A stretch of 64,000 nt of DNA from Endomychus coccineus (lineage: Eukaryota > Arthropoda > Insecta > Coleoptera > Endomychidae), in NCBI GenBank assembly GCA_958510875.1, contig OY294068.1:15849282-15913281 (forward strand). Direction: 5' to 3'. Each line of letters begins with the position of its first letter. Position 1 is the first letter of the stretch. A program made the translations under genes and the position numbers. The notes under the pieces were generated by a model. The model ran no database searches. It had not been told where the DNA came from and was given only the letters and a program-made list of their open reading frames with translations. Below, one piece after another: positions 36,111-48,015 of the stretch.

Positions 36111-36747
36111 GACCGGTGGGGAAGAGTAGCTTTGGTTAACTGACTTTGATTTTTCTGGCACGATTGCTGCGATGTCGTCGAAGCGCGCAGCAACCCCGAC
36201 CAGGTATTAATGTGAAAAAAAAGTATTCTCATTTTATGATTCAAGTGATGTCATCGAGGGTGATAGCAAGATCTATATTTTGCAAGAAGTTCTAAGCTTC
36301 TTGATTCTGTGGTACATTTTGATAGTTGTGACAGCAAGTGCCAGTATAAATCAGAGTTATGAAATACATTATGTATACCATTTGGAAAGCTATTTTGCTA
36401 AAGAAGTTCAGGGAAGATCACAGCTTTTCCCAATGAGATTTCATGAACATTTTTAATTTACATAAAATAAGTGAATAAACTGATGTCCTACACGACTCTT
36501 CACTTATCTCTTATGCACAGATTATTAGGAGTCATATTCTTGATCTTTGAGAAAATCATATTCTTATGTTTCCCGCTATTTGAGAAGATCTAGTCGAATG
36601 GAAATCAGGCCATTACTTGAAAAAACAAACTTAGCACACGTTAATAAATTTTTACTAGGCGTCCCGTGACAGTTACGACGACCTGGCGGTCTACCACCCG
36701 CCATGCACCTCAGTGTTGACAGTTGCGCGCTTTGCCCCAATTTTCAA

Positions 36748-37487
36748 TGACTCATCCTAGTCAAATAACGTAACTTTTTTTTTAATTGCTATAGCTTTTG
36801 ACACAGTCTAGCTCCTTTCGAACGATACCTCAACCACCACCCTACCTTCTGAATTTTTCCATATCGAACTCCTATACCCTAAGCTATTAATATATAGATT
36901 ACAAGTATTTTTTACGTCTTCTGTGTGTACGAGAATAACGTACAATGTTCATGGAAGAATGTTGGGAGAGGAGGTAGGAATTTGTTAAGAAGGCATCAGG
37001 AAATACCTCACTAGGCAAAAATAACTCCACAACTTCACCGTTCTGTAGAACAATGGAGTCTGGTAGAGAGAAGTTCCGTCGGGTCTCGAGCCCGACAGTG
37101 AAGGGATGACCTAGCCAAACAACGGAACTTTTTCCAATTGTTATAGAGTTTTTGACACATCAGCAAGCCCCTTTAGAACATTACCTCAAATATCACCCTA
37201 CCTTCTGTACTTTTCTCTATCGAACTCCTGACACCCTTTACCATTCGCTATTAATATATAGATTATATGTATTTTTTCTTCGTCTTTTGTGTGCAAGAGA
37301 GGATAACCTACAATATTCATGGAACAATGTTGGGAGATGAGGTAGGTAGGTATAGGAATTTGTTGGGTGGTTCTAGGCATCAGGAAATACCTCACTAGGC
37401 AAATAATTCCACAACTTCGCCGTTCTGTACAAAAATGAAGTCTGATACAGATAAGTTCAGTCAGGTCGCGATTCTGACAGTGAAGGT
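36748..37487. repeat. Tandem duplication of a 355-385 bp unit
   Basis: Unit 1 (36748-37104) and unit 2 (37105-37487) align along their whole length: caaataacgtaac / caaacaacggaac, accctaccttctg, attaatatatagatta, aatgttgggag-(a)gagg, gcatcaggaaatacctcactaggc, ccgttctgta. A third unit starts at 37488 (tatgaccataatccaagg) but soon diverges. Unit 2 has a 15-20 bp insertion (gtaggtata, gggtggttc). Non-coding. Confidence 0.85.
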
Positions 37488-38299
37488 ATGACCATAATCC
37501 AAGGACATTAATCAATAGTTGTAGAGGATGGCAGTTCCCTAAGCTGCAGTGTAATCCTGAAATTGATTGGATTCTAGTAATCCAGTTGGAAGGAGACACC
37601 AAGTTTATATAAAAGGGAAATAATTACAAATAGCTGTTAATTCTAGAGCACATTTCTTAAGACCAGGAAGCGAAATTTCATTTGGACCAGTAGCTTTTTT
37701 GGTGGCAAGACAATTTCAGGCATATGGTTAACGATGGTAGTGAGGAGGATCCTTCCCATGTAATTCCAAAGGGAAATTTCCTACAAATATTCCAACAAAT
37801 TTGTTGGCTTTTCCTTGTGGTGTTGTAACCAGCTGCTCATCATCTTTGGCTAGGGTGAAAAAAGAGCTAGAAGTGAAATTTCTTTGTCTTGGCGAAGGTC
37901 TGTTCAAAAAATGTTTGGAACCGAAGTTCAAGCTCATGAAATGTGCCACATTCTGGTCATAAACGTAGCTATTCTCGAGTCAAACACACCCACGGCCATT
38001 TTATAATTAGATTGATGAAGGCAATAATGCCAAAGATTAGATGCCACCAAAGATCACTATGATTATCAAACTGTTTAATTGTATTTTGGAACTTCAACAG
38101 TTAATTTTCAAAAACGTTCAATACTGTATTGACATAGATTCTGTTTAAAAAAAATTCGAAATTGAATTCTAACGGTTTAACAAACGCAAACAAAGTTTTT
38201 ATTTGTTTAAGAATATTATTATGCCACAAAATTCATAAATCCATCATTCCACAAATTTCCGGGCATATTGGAAGTAATCAAAAGAAAAAAAGGTCCTAA

Positions 38300-38650
38300 C
38301 TATTTATTAAACAGTTTCCAACCAATTCTCATTTTCTCAAAAATGTATTGCCTTTCAGCCATCCTCATGTCTTTGAATGAGTCTATTTTCCGATTAAAAT
38401 CTTCAAAGTACTTTTTATGGAGAACCTTTGCGGAAATATTCCAAATCGTTTAAACAACTCCTTCCTTATAATCGTTACCATTAGCTCGCTTCATGTTGAA
38501 AGCCCAATATTTGAGAATATTTGCCTAGTCTTCGTTCGGAGTCTGCTCAAGAAATTCATATTTTCGCTCTTCACAAAATGTCAAAAACTGCTTCCAAATG
38601 CGTTTGTGCGTTTTCACCGTGTTTGCAGGCCGTAAAGATTCAATTGATTC
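38300..38650 (-). pseudogene. Tyrosine-recombinase-like N-terminal fragment (Crypton-like)
   Basis: Translation of the minus strand from about 38640 gives NTVKTHKRIWKQFLTFCEE, RKYEFLEQTPNED, ILKYWAFNMKRANGNDY, then after stops IWNISAKVLHKKYFEDFNRK and KDMRMAERQYIF. The helical NTxxTHxxxWxxFxxFCEE pattern and the NxxLANILxxW block resemble the core-binding domain of Crypton-like tyrosine recombinases found in insects. At least two stops interrupt it and no catalytic domain is seen. Assignment is from memory of the family pattern. Confidence 0.5.
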
Positions 38651-38654
38651 GCTT

Positions 38655-39520
38655 ATTTCTAAATCTGAAGCTTTTCCAAAGCGATTCATTGCTATTTTAA
38701 TTGACGTTTGTTAAAAAATACAAACCTTTGTTATTATGACAGTTATCAGATCATTGTTCAAGATTTAAATTATTATTCATTATTTTTGCTCTGTTGGAAT
38801 AACTGAAAACTGAAGTGATTAAACCACGTCGTCAAGGGTATGTTCGTTTATCTATACATGGTAACTATGTAAAATTTGGGATTGCTATTGGCCTCTAATT
38901 TATGATGAATTTTATAATCATAGCTATTTTGTCATTAGATTGGTGATCGAAGTAATACTATTAATTCTCAGAATAAAGATTAGATAGATGTCACTAATTA
39001 TCCCTTCATGTACGCCGCTGGAAGCTTGGTGGTGATGTTTATAATAAGCCTATAACGAAACTGATGTCAACGTTTCCTACATATTTTATTATCTTTTTGC
39101 TTAAGTCTATTCTGACATGATTTTATTTGCAAATTACGCACACGTGTACCTTACTATCGCATAACATTTTCTTTGTGTTGTTTAAATAATGAGTAAGAGT
39201 AAGTAGCACTTTTATTTTTCGCAGATTTATGGCTGTCATATAATGCCAACTATTTGTATCTACTACTTCGCTAAGATTTCCTTTGTACGGCGAACATTAC
39301 TCTCATTATAGTATCCCCAGATTAAACTGAAAATTATCTTTGGTGAATGTGTATATAAAACTTCAACTTAGAATACCACTGGGCGAGGAGGGATGCTGTG
39401 ATGTAATATTACGTTAAATCTTCTCTCAATTTTATTCGAGAAGAAAAATGTATACATATATGAATGCCGTTCATCTTCCTGTGCTTCCACCTTCCATACG
39501 TAGATGATTCGATACTTTAC
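38655..39520. other. No gene recognised
   Basis: AT-rich intergenic DNA between the Crypton-like relic and the mariner relic; no supported signal. Confidence 0.35.
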
Positions 39521-39525
39521 TACTA

Positions 39526-40148
39526 CGAGGGCAAAGTGAAAAGTCCCTGAAAAATGAATAAGGAATGATTTATTTGGTCAAATCTTAGCGTTTGTTTCAG
39601 CGATGACCTCATCGTTGGATCCAAATCTTCCGCCGAGCCATTTCTTCAAGTCGCAGGGGGCCAAATCTGAAGAATATGGTGGATGACTAACCAATTCGTA
39701 GCGCAATTTATGCATTTCATGGTGGAAGAATACTTTTTTTTAGCCTAATGCGGACGGTTTCACTTCAAATCGACTGTCGCCATGACTTCTTATCGCGCTT
39801 GAACATCGCCAAACACTCCTTTGAAGTTGTCACACGGTCGCGCTTGTTCTCAAGAGAGAGCAAATGCGGCACCCATCTGGCAGATAGCTTTTTATTATAT
39901 TCAAAAATGTATGCAAAATGTACCGTACCAGTTCGTTTGAGATGCCCATAGCCCTTAGCAATCTCGTACACTTTAACTCTTGTTGTTGTTGCTTGTTCTC
40001 GATGTGTGTCAAAACAAAACTAAATGACATATCAGTCTGAACATTTTAATGCGTTCTAGTTAAAGATGGTACATCAGAAATGTCACATACGTTTTTCGAT
40101 TGTGGCGCCACATGTTTTATTTTTCAGGAACTTTTCATCTTGCCCTCG
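39526..40148 (-). mobile_element. Internally deleted mariner element (623 bp)
   Basis: Ends cgagggcaaagtgaaaag... and ...ttgccctcg with TA at 39524-39525 and 40149-40150. On the minus strand it keeps two pieces of mariner transposase: ARWVPHLLSLENKRDRV then SKECLAMFKRDKKSW (about 39900-39770), and near the left end LKKWLGGRFGSNDEVIAETNAK (about 39650-39590), the C-terminal block. The catalytic DETW...HDN core between them has been deleted. The right end matches the outer element at 2499-2573. Confidence 0.85.
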
Positions 40149-40317
40149 TAGAAGCACACATGTATGCTAACGCAGCATGGTCTTAGTGTAAACGATTTTC
40201 GAAATATTACCGCTCTTAATAACCGATTAGCAAACTTATCTAGCATTATACGGTACTGACGTGACGGATGCTTGCGGAGAAGCCTCTGTCAGCATTCCTT
40301 TTTTATCTTCTTCACTA

Positions 40318-40480
40318 TTAGTTGTATAAGGAAAGTATTGTAATCGGGCCAAAAAAAAAATCTGTGGGTATGTGTGCGCGCGAGTACGCCACTGTGGAGA
40401 CGATTGCTCCGTTCTTATTGGTCGTACGAATTTGAAAATCGCTTTAAAGCGTAGAAAATAGAGTTACATTGTTTTTGGCC
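40318..40480. repeat. Interspersed repeat, uninterrupted copy of 34813-35215
   Basis: Contains the same order of words (gtattgtaatcgggc, GT/CG-rich tract, ccgttcttattggtcg, gctttaaagcg) without the 245-bp palindrome, and thus shows the pre-insertion state. Confidence 0.65.
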
Positions 40481-40837
40481 GCCATGGTCACCTTGCAAGT
40501 GGTACTTTTGTTTTCAAATTGAATCTAATTAGTAACTCAAATTTCTCAAATGTTTATCATTATGACAACAGTGTTTTTCTGTTTATGAATATATATCACA
40601 ATCATACATTTAATCTGTGGAAGTGTACAAAATCATAATTTTGAAATTTAAAAAATGTCATGTATAGTGACGTCACATTTTTGTGTTCTCGTCATAGGCA
40701 TAATACCAAAATCTATAGGTCATGCACCAGATATTTTATAAGAAGGTTACATTGAATTAATTACTCTGGTATATCATCAAAAACCTTTTTTTTAAACATA
40801 TTAACAAAGAATGAAATTAGACGGTCTATGAGCTTAC

Positions 40838-40896
40838 CTTATTTCCAGATTCTGAATGGCTCCTTGCTTACATCCGTAACATTTTAGAGAATATTT
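40838..40896 (-). CDS. Candidate second coding exon after the 1086-codon exon
   Basis: A pyrimidine-rich acceptor (ttctttcttccag) precedes 59 bases that are open in the frame demanded by the phase-0 donor at 41412/41411 (KYSLKCYGCKQGAIQNLEI plus two bases). They end at a good donor AAG|GTAAGC. Both splice sites are strong and the phase fits, but the peptide is not recognisable and a 59-bp open window arises easily by chance. No further exon was found downstream. Confidence 0.35.
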
Positions 40897-41411
40897 CTGG
40901 AAGAAAGAATCAAGATTAACAAAAATACAATAGCCCTGATTGATTCCAAGGCTACTTCCGAATATCTTCGTGTTGAAGTCGTGTCGGTTTTTCGTATTTT
41001 TGAATGAGAAAGAAAGTTAAGTAAATACGCAAGTTTCACCAATATTTCAACCCCCTGAAATATCGTCATCGCTGATTTACAAACTCCATCTCAAGTAGTA
41101 GTTTGCGAGGAAATTTTAAATTTAATTTCTTTGAATTCTAACCCCTGAATTTCTTTTCTTAAAAATATAAATTGATGATGTTCTAACCCCATAACTCATC
41201 ACTGGTTGAATTGAGATCATTTACGACCAAGGTATATGTATTTTGGGTGCGAAAAATTATTGGTACAAATTCGAAATCACTGGATTCATATTTTAAAATT
41301 CATCAACCATGTTCTTCGTGTTTTTGTCGAATGAGAGAACAAAATTATAATATTTGGATCATGATATATGGATTTTTAAGAAACATCAGAATCTACCGAA
41401 ATATTACCTAC

Positions 41412-44400
41412 CTCATCATTTGCGTCTTTTCGCACTGTCAGTTCTTGTTGAGTAATCATTTGAACAAAATTTGGGCTAGGAACGTTCTCGGAACTTTTCT
41501 CCAGAGTATCAAGGTTCCAATCAAACCGCACATTCCCAAATTCTTGGTCGAAATCATACAGAAGATATGGTTTATTTGTAATATCAATTTCCTGATAATA
41601 TTTGTCCTCAAAAACTTCCGGAATGCCATTTTCGTTCAATCTGTCTTCGTATGAACAATCAATGATTATCTTTTGATCTAACGAAGGTAGAGCCGACTTC
41701 TTTAGTTTAACAAAATGTGGATTTCGAATGTGAAACTCGATATCTGGACGCCATGGTCTCTTGACGCTATCTACCAATCTGTCCATTTTCATCTGCAGTA
41801 TAGTCTTATTTATTAATATCTTGAAATCACTTTTGTCACTCTGATAGTTGTCGAGTTCTTCTAAACTCGACTCTGAAGGAGAACTCGTCATCATTCCACT
41901 ATTATCTAAAATATCTAGATCGGTTTCCAATTTCGTTAATTGTCTCTGAATACGGAAAGTTACGTTTTCGCTTGACATTTTGCGGTTTCCCAGAAAACTA
42001 GATCTCTTTCTTCGAGCTCTATTTCCATATTGTTTGTTTGTTAGTCGCTTCTTTCTAGTTTTGCGGCCCACATTTTTGCGAATCTTATTGGACTTTTCTT
42101 TCCAATAATTCAGATCGCTGTCTCTATTCATTGCAGTTTTTCGAAAATTGAGATGAATATCTGAAGGTTCTTCGCCAATCAGTTGCAATTTTTCGAAGGA
42201 ATGAGTAATTTCAGACATCTTTGGGGATAATGCACTTTCAAAAGTATCGTTTGCGTCGAAAAAATCGGAAATGGGGGAACTAATGGTGATAGATCTGTTT
42301 ATAATGAGGGGCATATTGAAATTTCCTATAATTATGTTTTTTATTTCTTCAAAACTCATGTTTGAAAATGTTTGCTCACTTAGCGCATCTGCTACCACAT
42401 CGCTGGATTCATGAAGATTTTCAGAATATTTTTCTTCAACCACTGAAGAAGAAGCAATGTTACTAGATTCGCATTCAATTGGTTCAGAGTTTTCCAGAGA
42501 ATAATCACCAACAGAGATTGAGATTTTGTCCGCCCCTTCATCCTTTTTCTGAATTTTCTTAGGGCGAGAGTTGATGGACTTTTCTGTAGAACTTAGTCTC
42601 GGTTGGAAAAAATTACTGGTACTTTGGTTGGCAGGTGGCAAACTTATATCTACATTATACCTTTCTAAATCAATAGATTCAGGAAGAATACCAAAAAATT
42701 CTTCACATGAAGAATTCCCATTTGTAGTTGAATTATGAGAGCTGTTATAATCTTCAATAAGTTGCTGCTCCAAAGCATCTGGATTGTAATTGGTATCAAT
42801 GCTATACTTATTATCCTCAACATGGGCAATAATTTCATTATCAGTTTGAATAGTTGTATTATTTTCTAATTTGTTATGAGATGTTTGTTCACAATTTGAA
42901 AATATTTGTGTCAATTCAATATCTTCTATATCATCCTGTGGTTGTATTCTGTTAAACTTTTGGGCATAATTTGGGATATAGCTCCATTTAGATGAGGCAA
43001 TGCTTTCACTAAATGAATATTTATCATTTTTATCTTCCTCTATTTCCTCTTTCAACTGTTTGAATCTCAAATCATTAGATTCAGATAAATGTTCAATTGA
43101 AACTTTTTCAAAAGACATATCAGAATTTATTTTTTCTTCATATCTGCAAGGGGAAAAATCATTATCAGATACATTAAGTAAGTTTGACCAAGCAAATTGA
43201 CCTTCAGTTTGAACATCTGAAATACTTTTCAACTCATTGGGTATATTCTTGAAAGTTTTTTGTTTACAATATGGAAAATTATGTGACTGTTTTATTTTAT
43301 TTTTTTTAACATGTTCTCTGATATCCTTTCTAATAGAGTTTGGTCGATTTCTAAAAAAATATCTCCCACTATTGTTAATTGATGTACTTTCATTTAGTAA
43401 AGATTCTTCTTCATTTTTTTGACTAATTTCAATAATCGAAACTAATCTCACTTTACGAGGTCTACCTTTCACATTTGATCCATTTCTCAAATGTTTCTCA
43501 TTAGATATGTTCATGTTTTGTTCTTGGATATTTTCATTTTTTCCAGTCGTTGAAACAGAATGATCATTATATGGTACATTTGCCGAATTTTTATGATTTT
43601 TTTTTTTTATTCCAGCATTATTATTCTTGTCTAAATCGGATGACCTACTACTTTCAATAATTTTTGGCAAGTTCGATTCACAGGGTACTTTTCCATAATA
43701 AACTATCACTCTATTTCTTAATTCTCTACTCTTACATGCAATTTCTGAGTGATAAGGGTAAGTAATGTCATTTTCAACTAATTTTGTACTAATTTCATAC
43801 GAATGACCACCAGGAGAATCTTTAGCTGTTGAACCATTCGTGTCAACAAAATTTTGTTTTGATTTTTTTGCATGGCTACCTTCTATGAAATTTCTACCAA
43901 ATTTTCGTTTTTTATCACTTCTGTTATTAATAATACTTTTTTTAATCTTCTTTCTTATCTCTGCTTTTTTTTTATTTTTCTCAGAATCGAAAACCTTTGT
44001 TCCTATATTATTACAATCAATATGTATGTCCTTATGGGTAGAAGTACCTTCAGATGCATGATATGGTTTCTTTTTGTTTGTCTTTGTAATATTTTGAAGT
44101 CGCTGTAGCATAGTGTGATCCCGTAGAATTCTCCTATTATTATTTTCTTTGTGTAAATTTTCTGATTCAATTTCATCAAGTTCTATTTGCTCCCATATTG
44201 GAATGTATTTGTATTTTTTATTAATTTGTGAATTTTTATTTTTACAAGCTGTATCTGTTTTTTTCATATCAATCTGAATAAACGGCTGTTCAAGATATAT
44301 AGTTGCTTCCGAAGACTGACTTGGTATTTGAGATATTGGAGACACACTCTTATTTCTCCACCTATCCATGGGAACAGTATCAGAATTTTTATTCTCAACA

Positions 44401-44669
44401 GCTCTTCTATTATTTCTTATACGAGGAGCAACACAATAATTAGGAGGTTTTACATTGAGAGTCCTGCTTCGTAAAATTCTTTTTGTGTCTATTAAGTGAG
44501 ACTTTTCATGAAGATCGTTATTACTTTTATGAAATAGTTCATCGTGATAAGTACTTCTGAGAACTCTGTTACTTAAATCGCACTCGTTTTCGTTCTTTTT
44601 CTTGATCAGTACCAATTTATTACAGTTATTTCCTCTTCTTTTATATTTTTTGGAACCAATCCTTCCCAT
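41412..44669 (-). CDS. Large coding exon: disordered nuclear protein, relative of the neighbouring sororin-like gene
   Basis: From the ATG at 44669 (context acatcATGG) 1086 codons run to a strong donor GAG|GTAGGT at 41412, leaving in phase 0. The frame continues upstream only to a TTG, and a possible acceptor (gagcag) lies at 44691, so the first exon may begin there. The product is Lys/Asn/Ser-rich and largely disordered. Visible features: repeated R-x-LR-(S/D/N) words at about 35, 64, 180 and 314; a KEN box at 174-176; an AT-hook-like KGRPRK at 401; LVSIIE, an LxxIxE-type PP2A-B56 docking motif, at 409; basic runs at 235-260 and 865-900. Residues 972-998 (RPWRPDIEF, RNPHF, LKKSALP) match residues 431-455 of the adjacent sororin-like protein, and LLYDFDQEF downstream aligns with its SLYDIEEF. 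A 3' continuation is required. I infer a diverged tandem duplicate with a chromosomal role; the exact function is unknown. Confidence 0.8.
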
Positions 44670-44699
44670 GATGTTGGGTATGGTTAGAAGCCTGCTCAA

Positions 44700-45170
44700 A
44701 AGTTATCAATCCTAATATACATGTACAGGCATTACAGGTACGGTTATTGTAGAAGTACTGGGTTTTCTCTGTATCACTTGGGTTCTACAAGAAAAATTAC
44801 TTCTCGAAAATCGCTTACACTAATTTCTACTGAATTACCTGATCTGAGTGAAAGCAGCTGAAATTATAAACTCCTTGTATGACTTGTACAAATGGTAGTG
44901 TACTATGTCTGATTGATATCAGCATAATATAATAATAGTATTCCTCAATATTAGTGAATCGAGTCGAGTAGTCAGGATCTGTTTCAATTCAGCATACTTC
45001 CCGCTCAATCTACGATTGGTGAAATGTCATTCATTTCACTCGTCTATGGGCTAGACTTCCACTATGGTGCATTTCAAATAATATCACAGAATATAATCAA
45101 TCAATACCCATATTTGAACTTTTTGAATCTACTTAATATTAAAAATACATTATCAATAAATCAGATAAAA
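44700..45170. other. Intergenic: 5' region of the 1086-codon gene
   Basis: About 470 bp separate the ATG-containing exon from the stop of the upstream small gene. It should contain the promoter and 5' UTR; no TATA-like or other motif stands out. Confidence 0.3.
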
Positions 45171-45521
45171 TCACAAGTTATTGGACAAAAACTGATGTTT
45201 TGTTTGGCCTTTAGCCTCCAATGCGCGCTGTTGTTGCATTCTCAGCATGGTAAAACTGTTTAATTCAACCCAGTTTTTCTCTGCTCTTTGTATGCAAGTA
45301 CTGAAACTTCCAATATTCCCTTCATGTTTAACTTTCAGCATATCTCTGACAATTTCTCCATGTGAGGAACTGTAAAAACTCACATTAAAAGGAATGATTA
45401 AGGATCACTTTACAGGAACTTACCGGATGAAAATCAAGTTTTTAAGAAATTTATTGAATTTGTTAGGTAAGTAGAAGTATAGTTCGGCTTTAAATAAATT
45501 AACGATACACACATAGTGCAT
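45171..45521 (-). CDS. Small two-exon gene, unidentified (98 aa)
   Basis: Exon 1 runs 45521-45424 (ATG, MHYVCIVNLFKAELYFYLPN...LIFI plus two bases) to a donor CCG|GTAAGT. A 54-bp intron ends in gtttttacag, and exon 2 (45369-45171) continues in frame through SSHGEIVRDMLKVKHEGNIG, CIQRAEKNWVELNSFTMLR, QQQRALEAKGQTKHQFLSNNL to TGA. The exon 2 peptide is charged, helix-prone and looks like conserved protein; the exon 1 peptide is hydrophobic and less convincing, so translation might instead begin elsewhere upstream or at the Met in DMLKVK. I do not recognise the family. It sits between the sororin-like gene and its relative on the same strand. Confidence 0.5.
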
Positions 45522-46202
45522 GGTCACACAATTCACAGAATTTAGAAATAATTTCGTATTGTTTCCATGAACTTAATTTAAATTACATATTTCCAAAAAG
45601 AACCTCTAAAAAACAGGTTTTTACTTTAATAAAAGCAAATGGGATCCAACAAAGGACCCAGTTCCCAGTTCAATTTGTCCTAAATAATAAATAAAACTTT
45701 TGTTTTGCTATCGGTATTGCACCATTGTGCCGTAAATCGTACGGGTGCAACATAGCCTATGGCTTGTGACATCACGATCGAGCATTTAGGCCTTGTCCTT
45801 GTACCTATAGGGAACAAGGTAAATAGTTTAAAATTTAATTTTTTTAATTCGTCCGAATTACAGGGACATCTCGATTAAGGGAGGTTTGGATTAGTGGTGC
45901 ATTGCTGTGGCTTCTGAAATATTTTCTCAAGTTTTGATGGGTATAAGTCATAGAAATAGAATTTCTATGGTATAAGTATATCACTGACTGAAGATTGGGG
46001 CATCATGTTGAAACTGTCTAATCTTGTTCTGTTCACAGATGCATTCGATATATTTCTTCTCTTAACAACACTTGGAAAGAAAACAATATGCTTAAAAAAC
46101 ATAAATAATTTATATTGAAAATAATAAGTATAATTTGTTTTAGTATGAGAATGAAACTTAAGAATAGATATAAAGCTGACTGTGTTTTAAAAGAGTTTGA
46201 TC

Positions 46203-46283
46203 CTAAACTATTTCTAATACTTCTTTGTCTATGTCTTCACATATGGCGTTAAACTGTTTCACCCATTTTCGAGCTGCTTTCTC
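46203..46283 (-). CDS. Sororin/Dalmatian-like gene, exon 4 (C-terminal sororin domain)
   Basis: After acceptor ttttgttttcag the exon encodes EKAARKWVKQFNAICEDIDK then EVLEIV and stop TAG at 46203-46205, in phase 0 with exon 3. The W-x3-(F/M)-N-A-x2-E...L-x-V pattern at the very C-terminus is the conserved C-terminal sororin domain, which binds the cohesin subunit SA/STAG. The vertebrate proteins end in the same spacing with a final acidic residue; this one ends at Val. A poly(A)-like aatataaatt follows at about 46110. Confidence 0.78.
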   Translation of the reverse strand, partial: EKAARKWVKQFNAICEDIDKEVLEIV

Positions 46284-47219
46284 CTGAAAACAAAATTCTT
46301 TTATAACAAAAGTAGAATGACATCATGGGAATCAAAAATGATGAACGATTTGTAATTCAGACAATAGCATACATATCTGATAACGTCGACAGTCGCCAGT
46401 TAAGATCGTTATGAAATTATGTCGCTAACGGAAAACTGATTTCGATCTTCGTTAACTTGAAATCATTGATATGAACTCAAACGATAGAGAACCTAGAAAA
46501 TGTCCAATGAAACGGCGTTGAGGCGTTATATATCAGGTACTTGACGTTATTCTTCTTTCTTTTTTTACTTTGATGTCCTATTTTGATTTAACCACTCAAA
46601 TCAGTCGAAATTAGCGCATTCTTTATCAAGAAGCTAACTCATTACTCAATATTCGAACAACCAGAATTTATTTTTAAATAGTTCACCCACACAGTAACAT
46701 CATCAAAGAGGTGAGTGAGTTATCAACTAAATTAAGCTCAAGGACGTTATTTCCTAATTCAATCCAAATGGAAGACAGCTAGATTCTAACCAATTCGAAA
46801 GCAATCAAAATCGAGCTCAACCAATATCTAGAGATGCTTAAAAATCATTAACAACCAACAATATGGCTTTCGTTAACACATATGGCAGACATCCACTTTT
46901 ATATATGGGGAATCTTTATCTGTAGCATTGTATATGTCCGAGTTTGCCACCAAGGACTTCTTTGGAAACTTCCTTGATATGGTTTGCCGCCCAAACTTTT
47001 AAACGATTATAAGCATTCAGGTGCATGTTAAAATATTTATAAACCATAATTTCGCGCGCGGAATCTATTGTACCGACCCTCATTTATTGCTGGTACATGA
47101 AATTCCGAGCTAGATTTTTATGATGAAATTCGTTATAACTTGGGATTGTGAACGAATCTCCGTACGCTGTTCCAAACTGAAATAGCCGAAGTATTTCTCT
47201 GTAATTTGATGTAAGGTTT

Positions 47220-48015
47220 TTGTATACAGGCCCAAAATTGGGCCCTTTAGAGGTCCAAACACATTTATTAGGATAGATTCCTTTCTATTCGACCCAAATC
47301 AATCTGCTCGGACTCAAAATACTCGCTATCAAAACCTCTAATAGAACCTAGAATTTAGGTTCCGTAAAAAATTTCTAACCTCAAAAAGTTTGGATTTTTC
47401 GTTGGTCCAAAATTTTCAAAATGGCGCCTAAGTTATGTCTTCGAAACAAAATGCTTGAATTTTGGATATTATATGCAGAATGAAGAAACCTTCCGAATAA
47501 TTTTGGTTTTAGATTGATAACATTAGTATTCCGTCTGAAATTCGCAAAATACGGATTTTTCAAAATGGCTGATTGTGACTCCAAAAAATGAGATACGTTA
47601 AAATACCAAAAATCAAATAAAAGAAGAATAAAAATGCTGTTTTTTCCCCAAAACATAATATGAAAAATTGTAAACTCTTTGACATATACTCAATTTTTCA
47701 ATGTGCCAAAAAACACACTAAATGGGCCCTATCTTGGGCCCACGACCTCGAATGGACTTGGGACTAAAGCCAAAAGTTGCGTATTAGTTTTTCCAACAAC
47801 CTTTATTGGAATTTTTTTTTAATAAAACCCATAGTTTTGTCTCAAAACGCAAAAAATCGAAAAATGGCCATTTTCAGGTCCAAAAAATGGCCATAGTTTT
47901 TCGAGCACAATGTTAATCCAAATTTAATCTACACCATCGTGTTCAGCGTGTCAAAATACATAAGAATATACCAAAATTAGACCTCGCGGAAATTCGGACA
48001 TAAAAATTCCTTAAA
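47220..48015. repeat. Repeat-like DNA in intron 3 of the sororin-like gene
   Basis: Palindromic words ggcccaaaattgggccc (47230) and tgggccctatcttgggccca (47723) and recurring 'caaaatggc' phrases give it the look of a decayed mosaic repeat; the right border may be at gactggac followed by TA (48000s). No coding signal. Family unknown. Confidence 0.4.

Noticed and set aside
40884..41069. Exon starting GVEILVKLAYLLNF after ...atatttcag
   Set aside because: The acceptor is only fair, the peptide is hydrophobic noise and no donor of comparable strength follows; the 40838-40896 window fits better.
41376..41411. Stop-terminated end of the 1107-codon frame (VGNISVDSDVS)
   Set aside because: A strong donor GAG|GTAGGT precedes it, so these codons are most likely intron read-through.
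41211..44108. Plus-strand ORFs opposite the 1086-codon exon
   Set aside because: Hydrophobic or Phe/Ser-rich complements of a Lys/Asn-rich coding exon; shadows.
44670..44699. Translation of the large ORF from its most upstream codon
   Set aside because: The codon at 44699 is TTG, not ATG; the first ATG in good context is at 44669.
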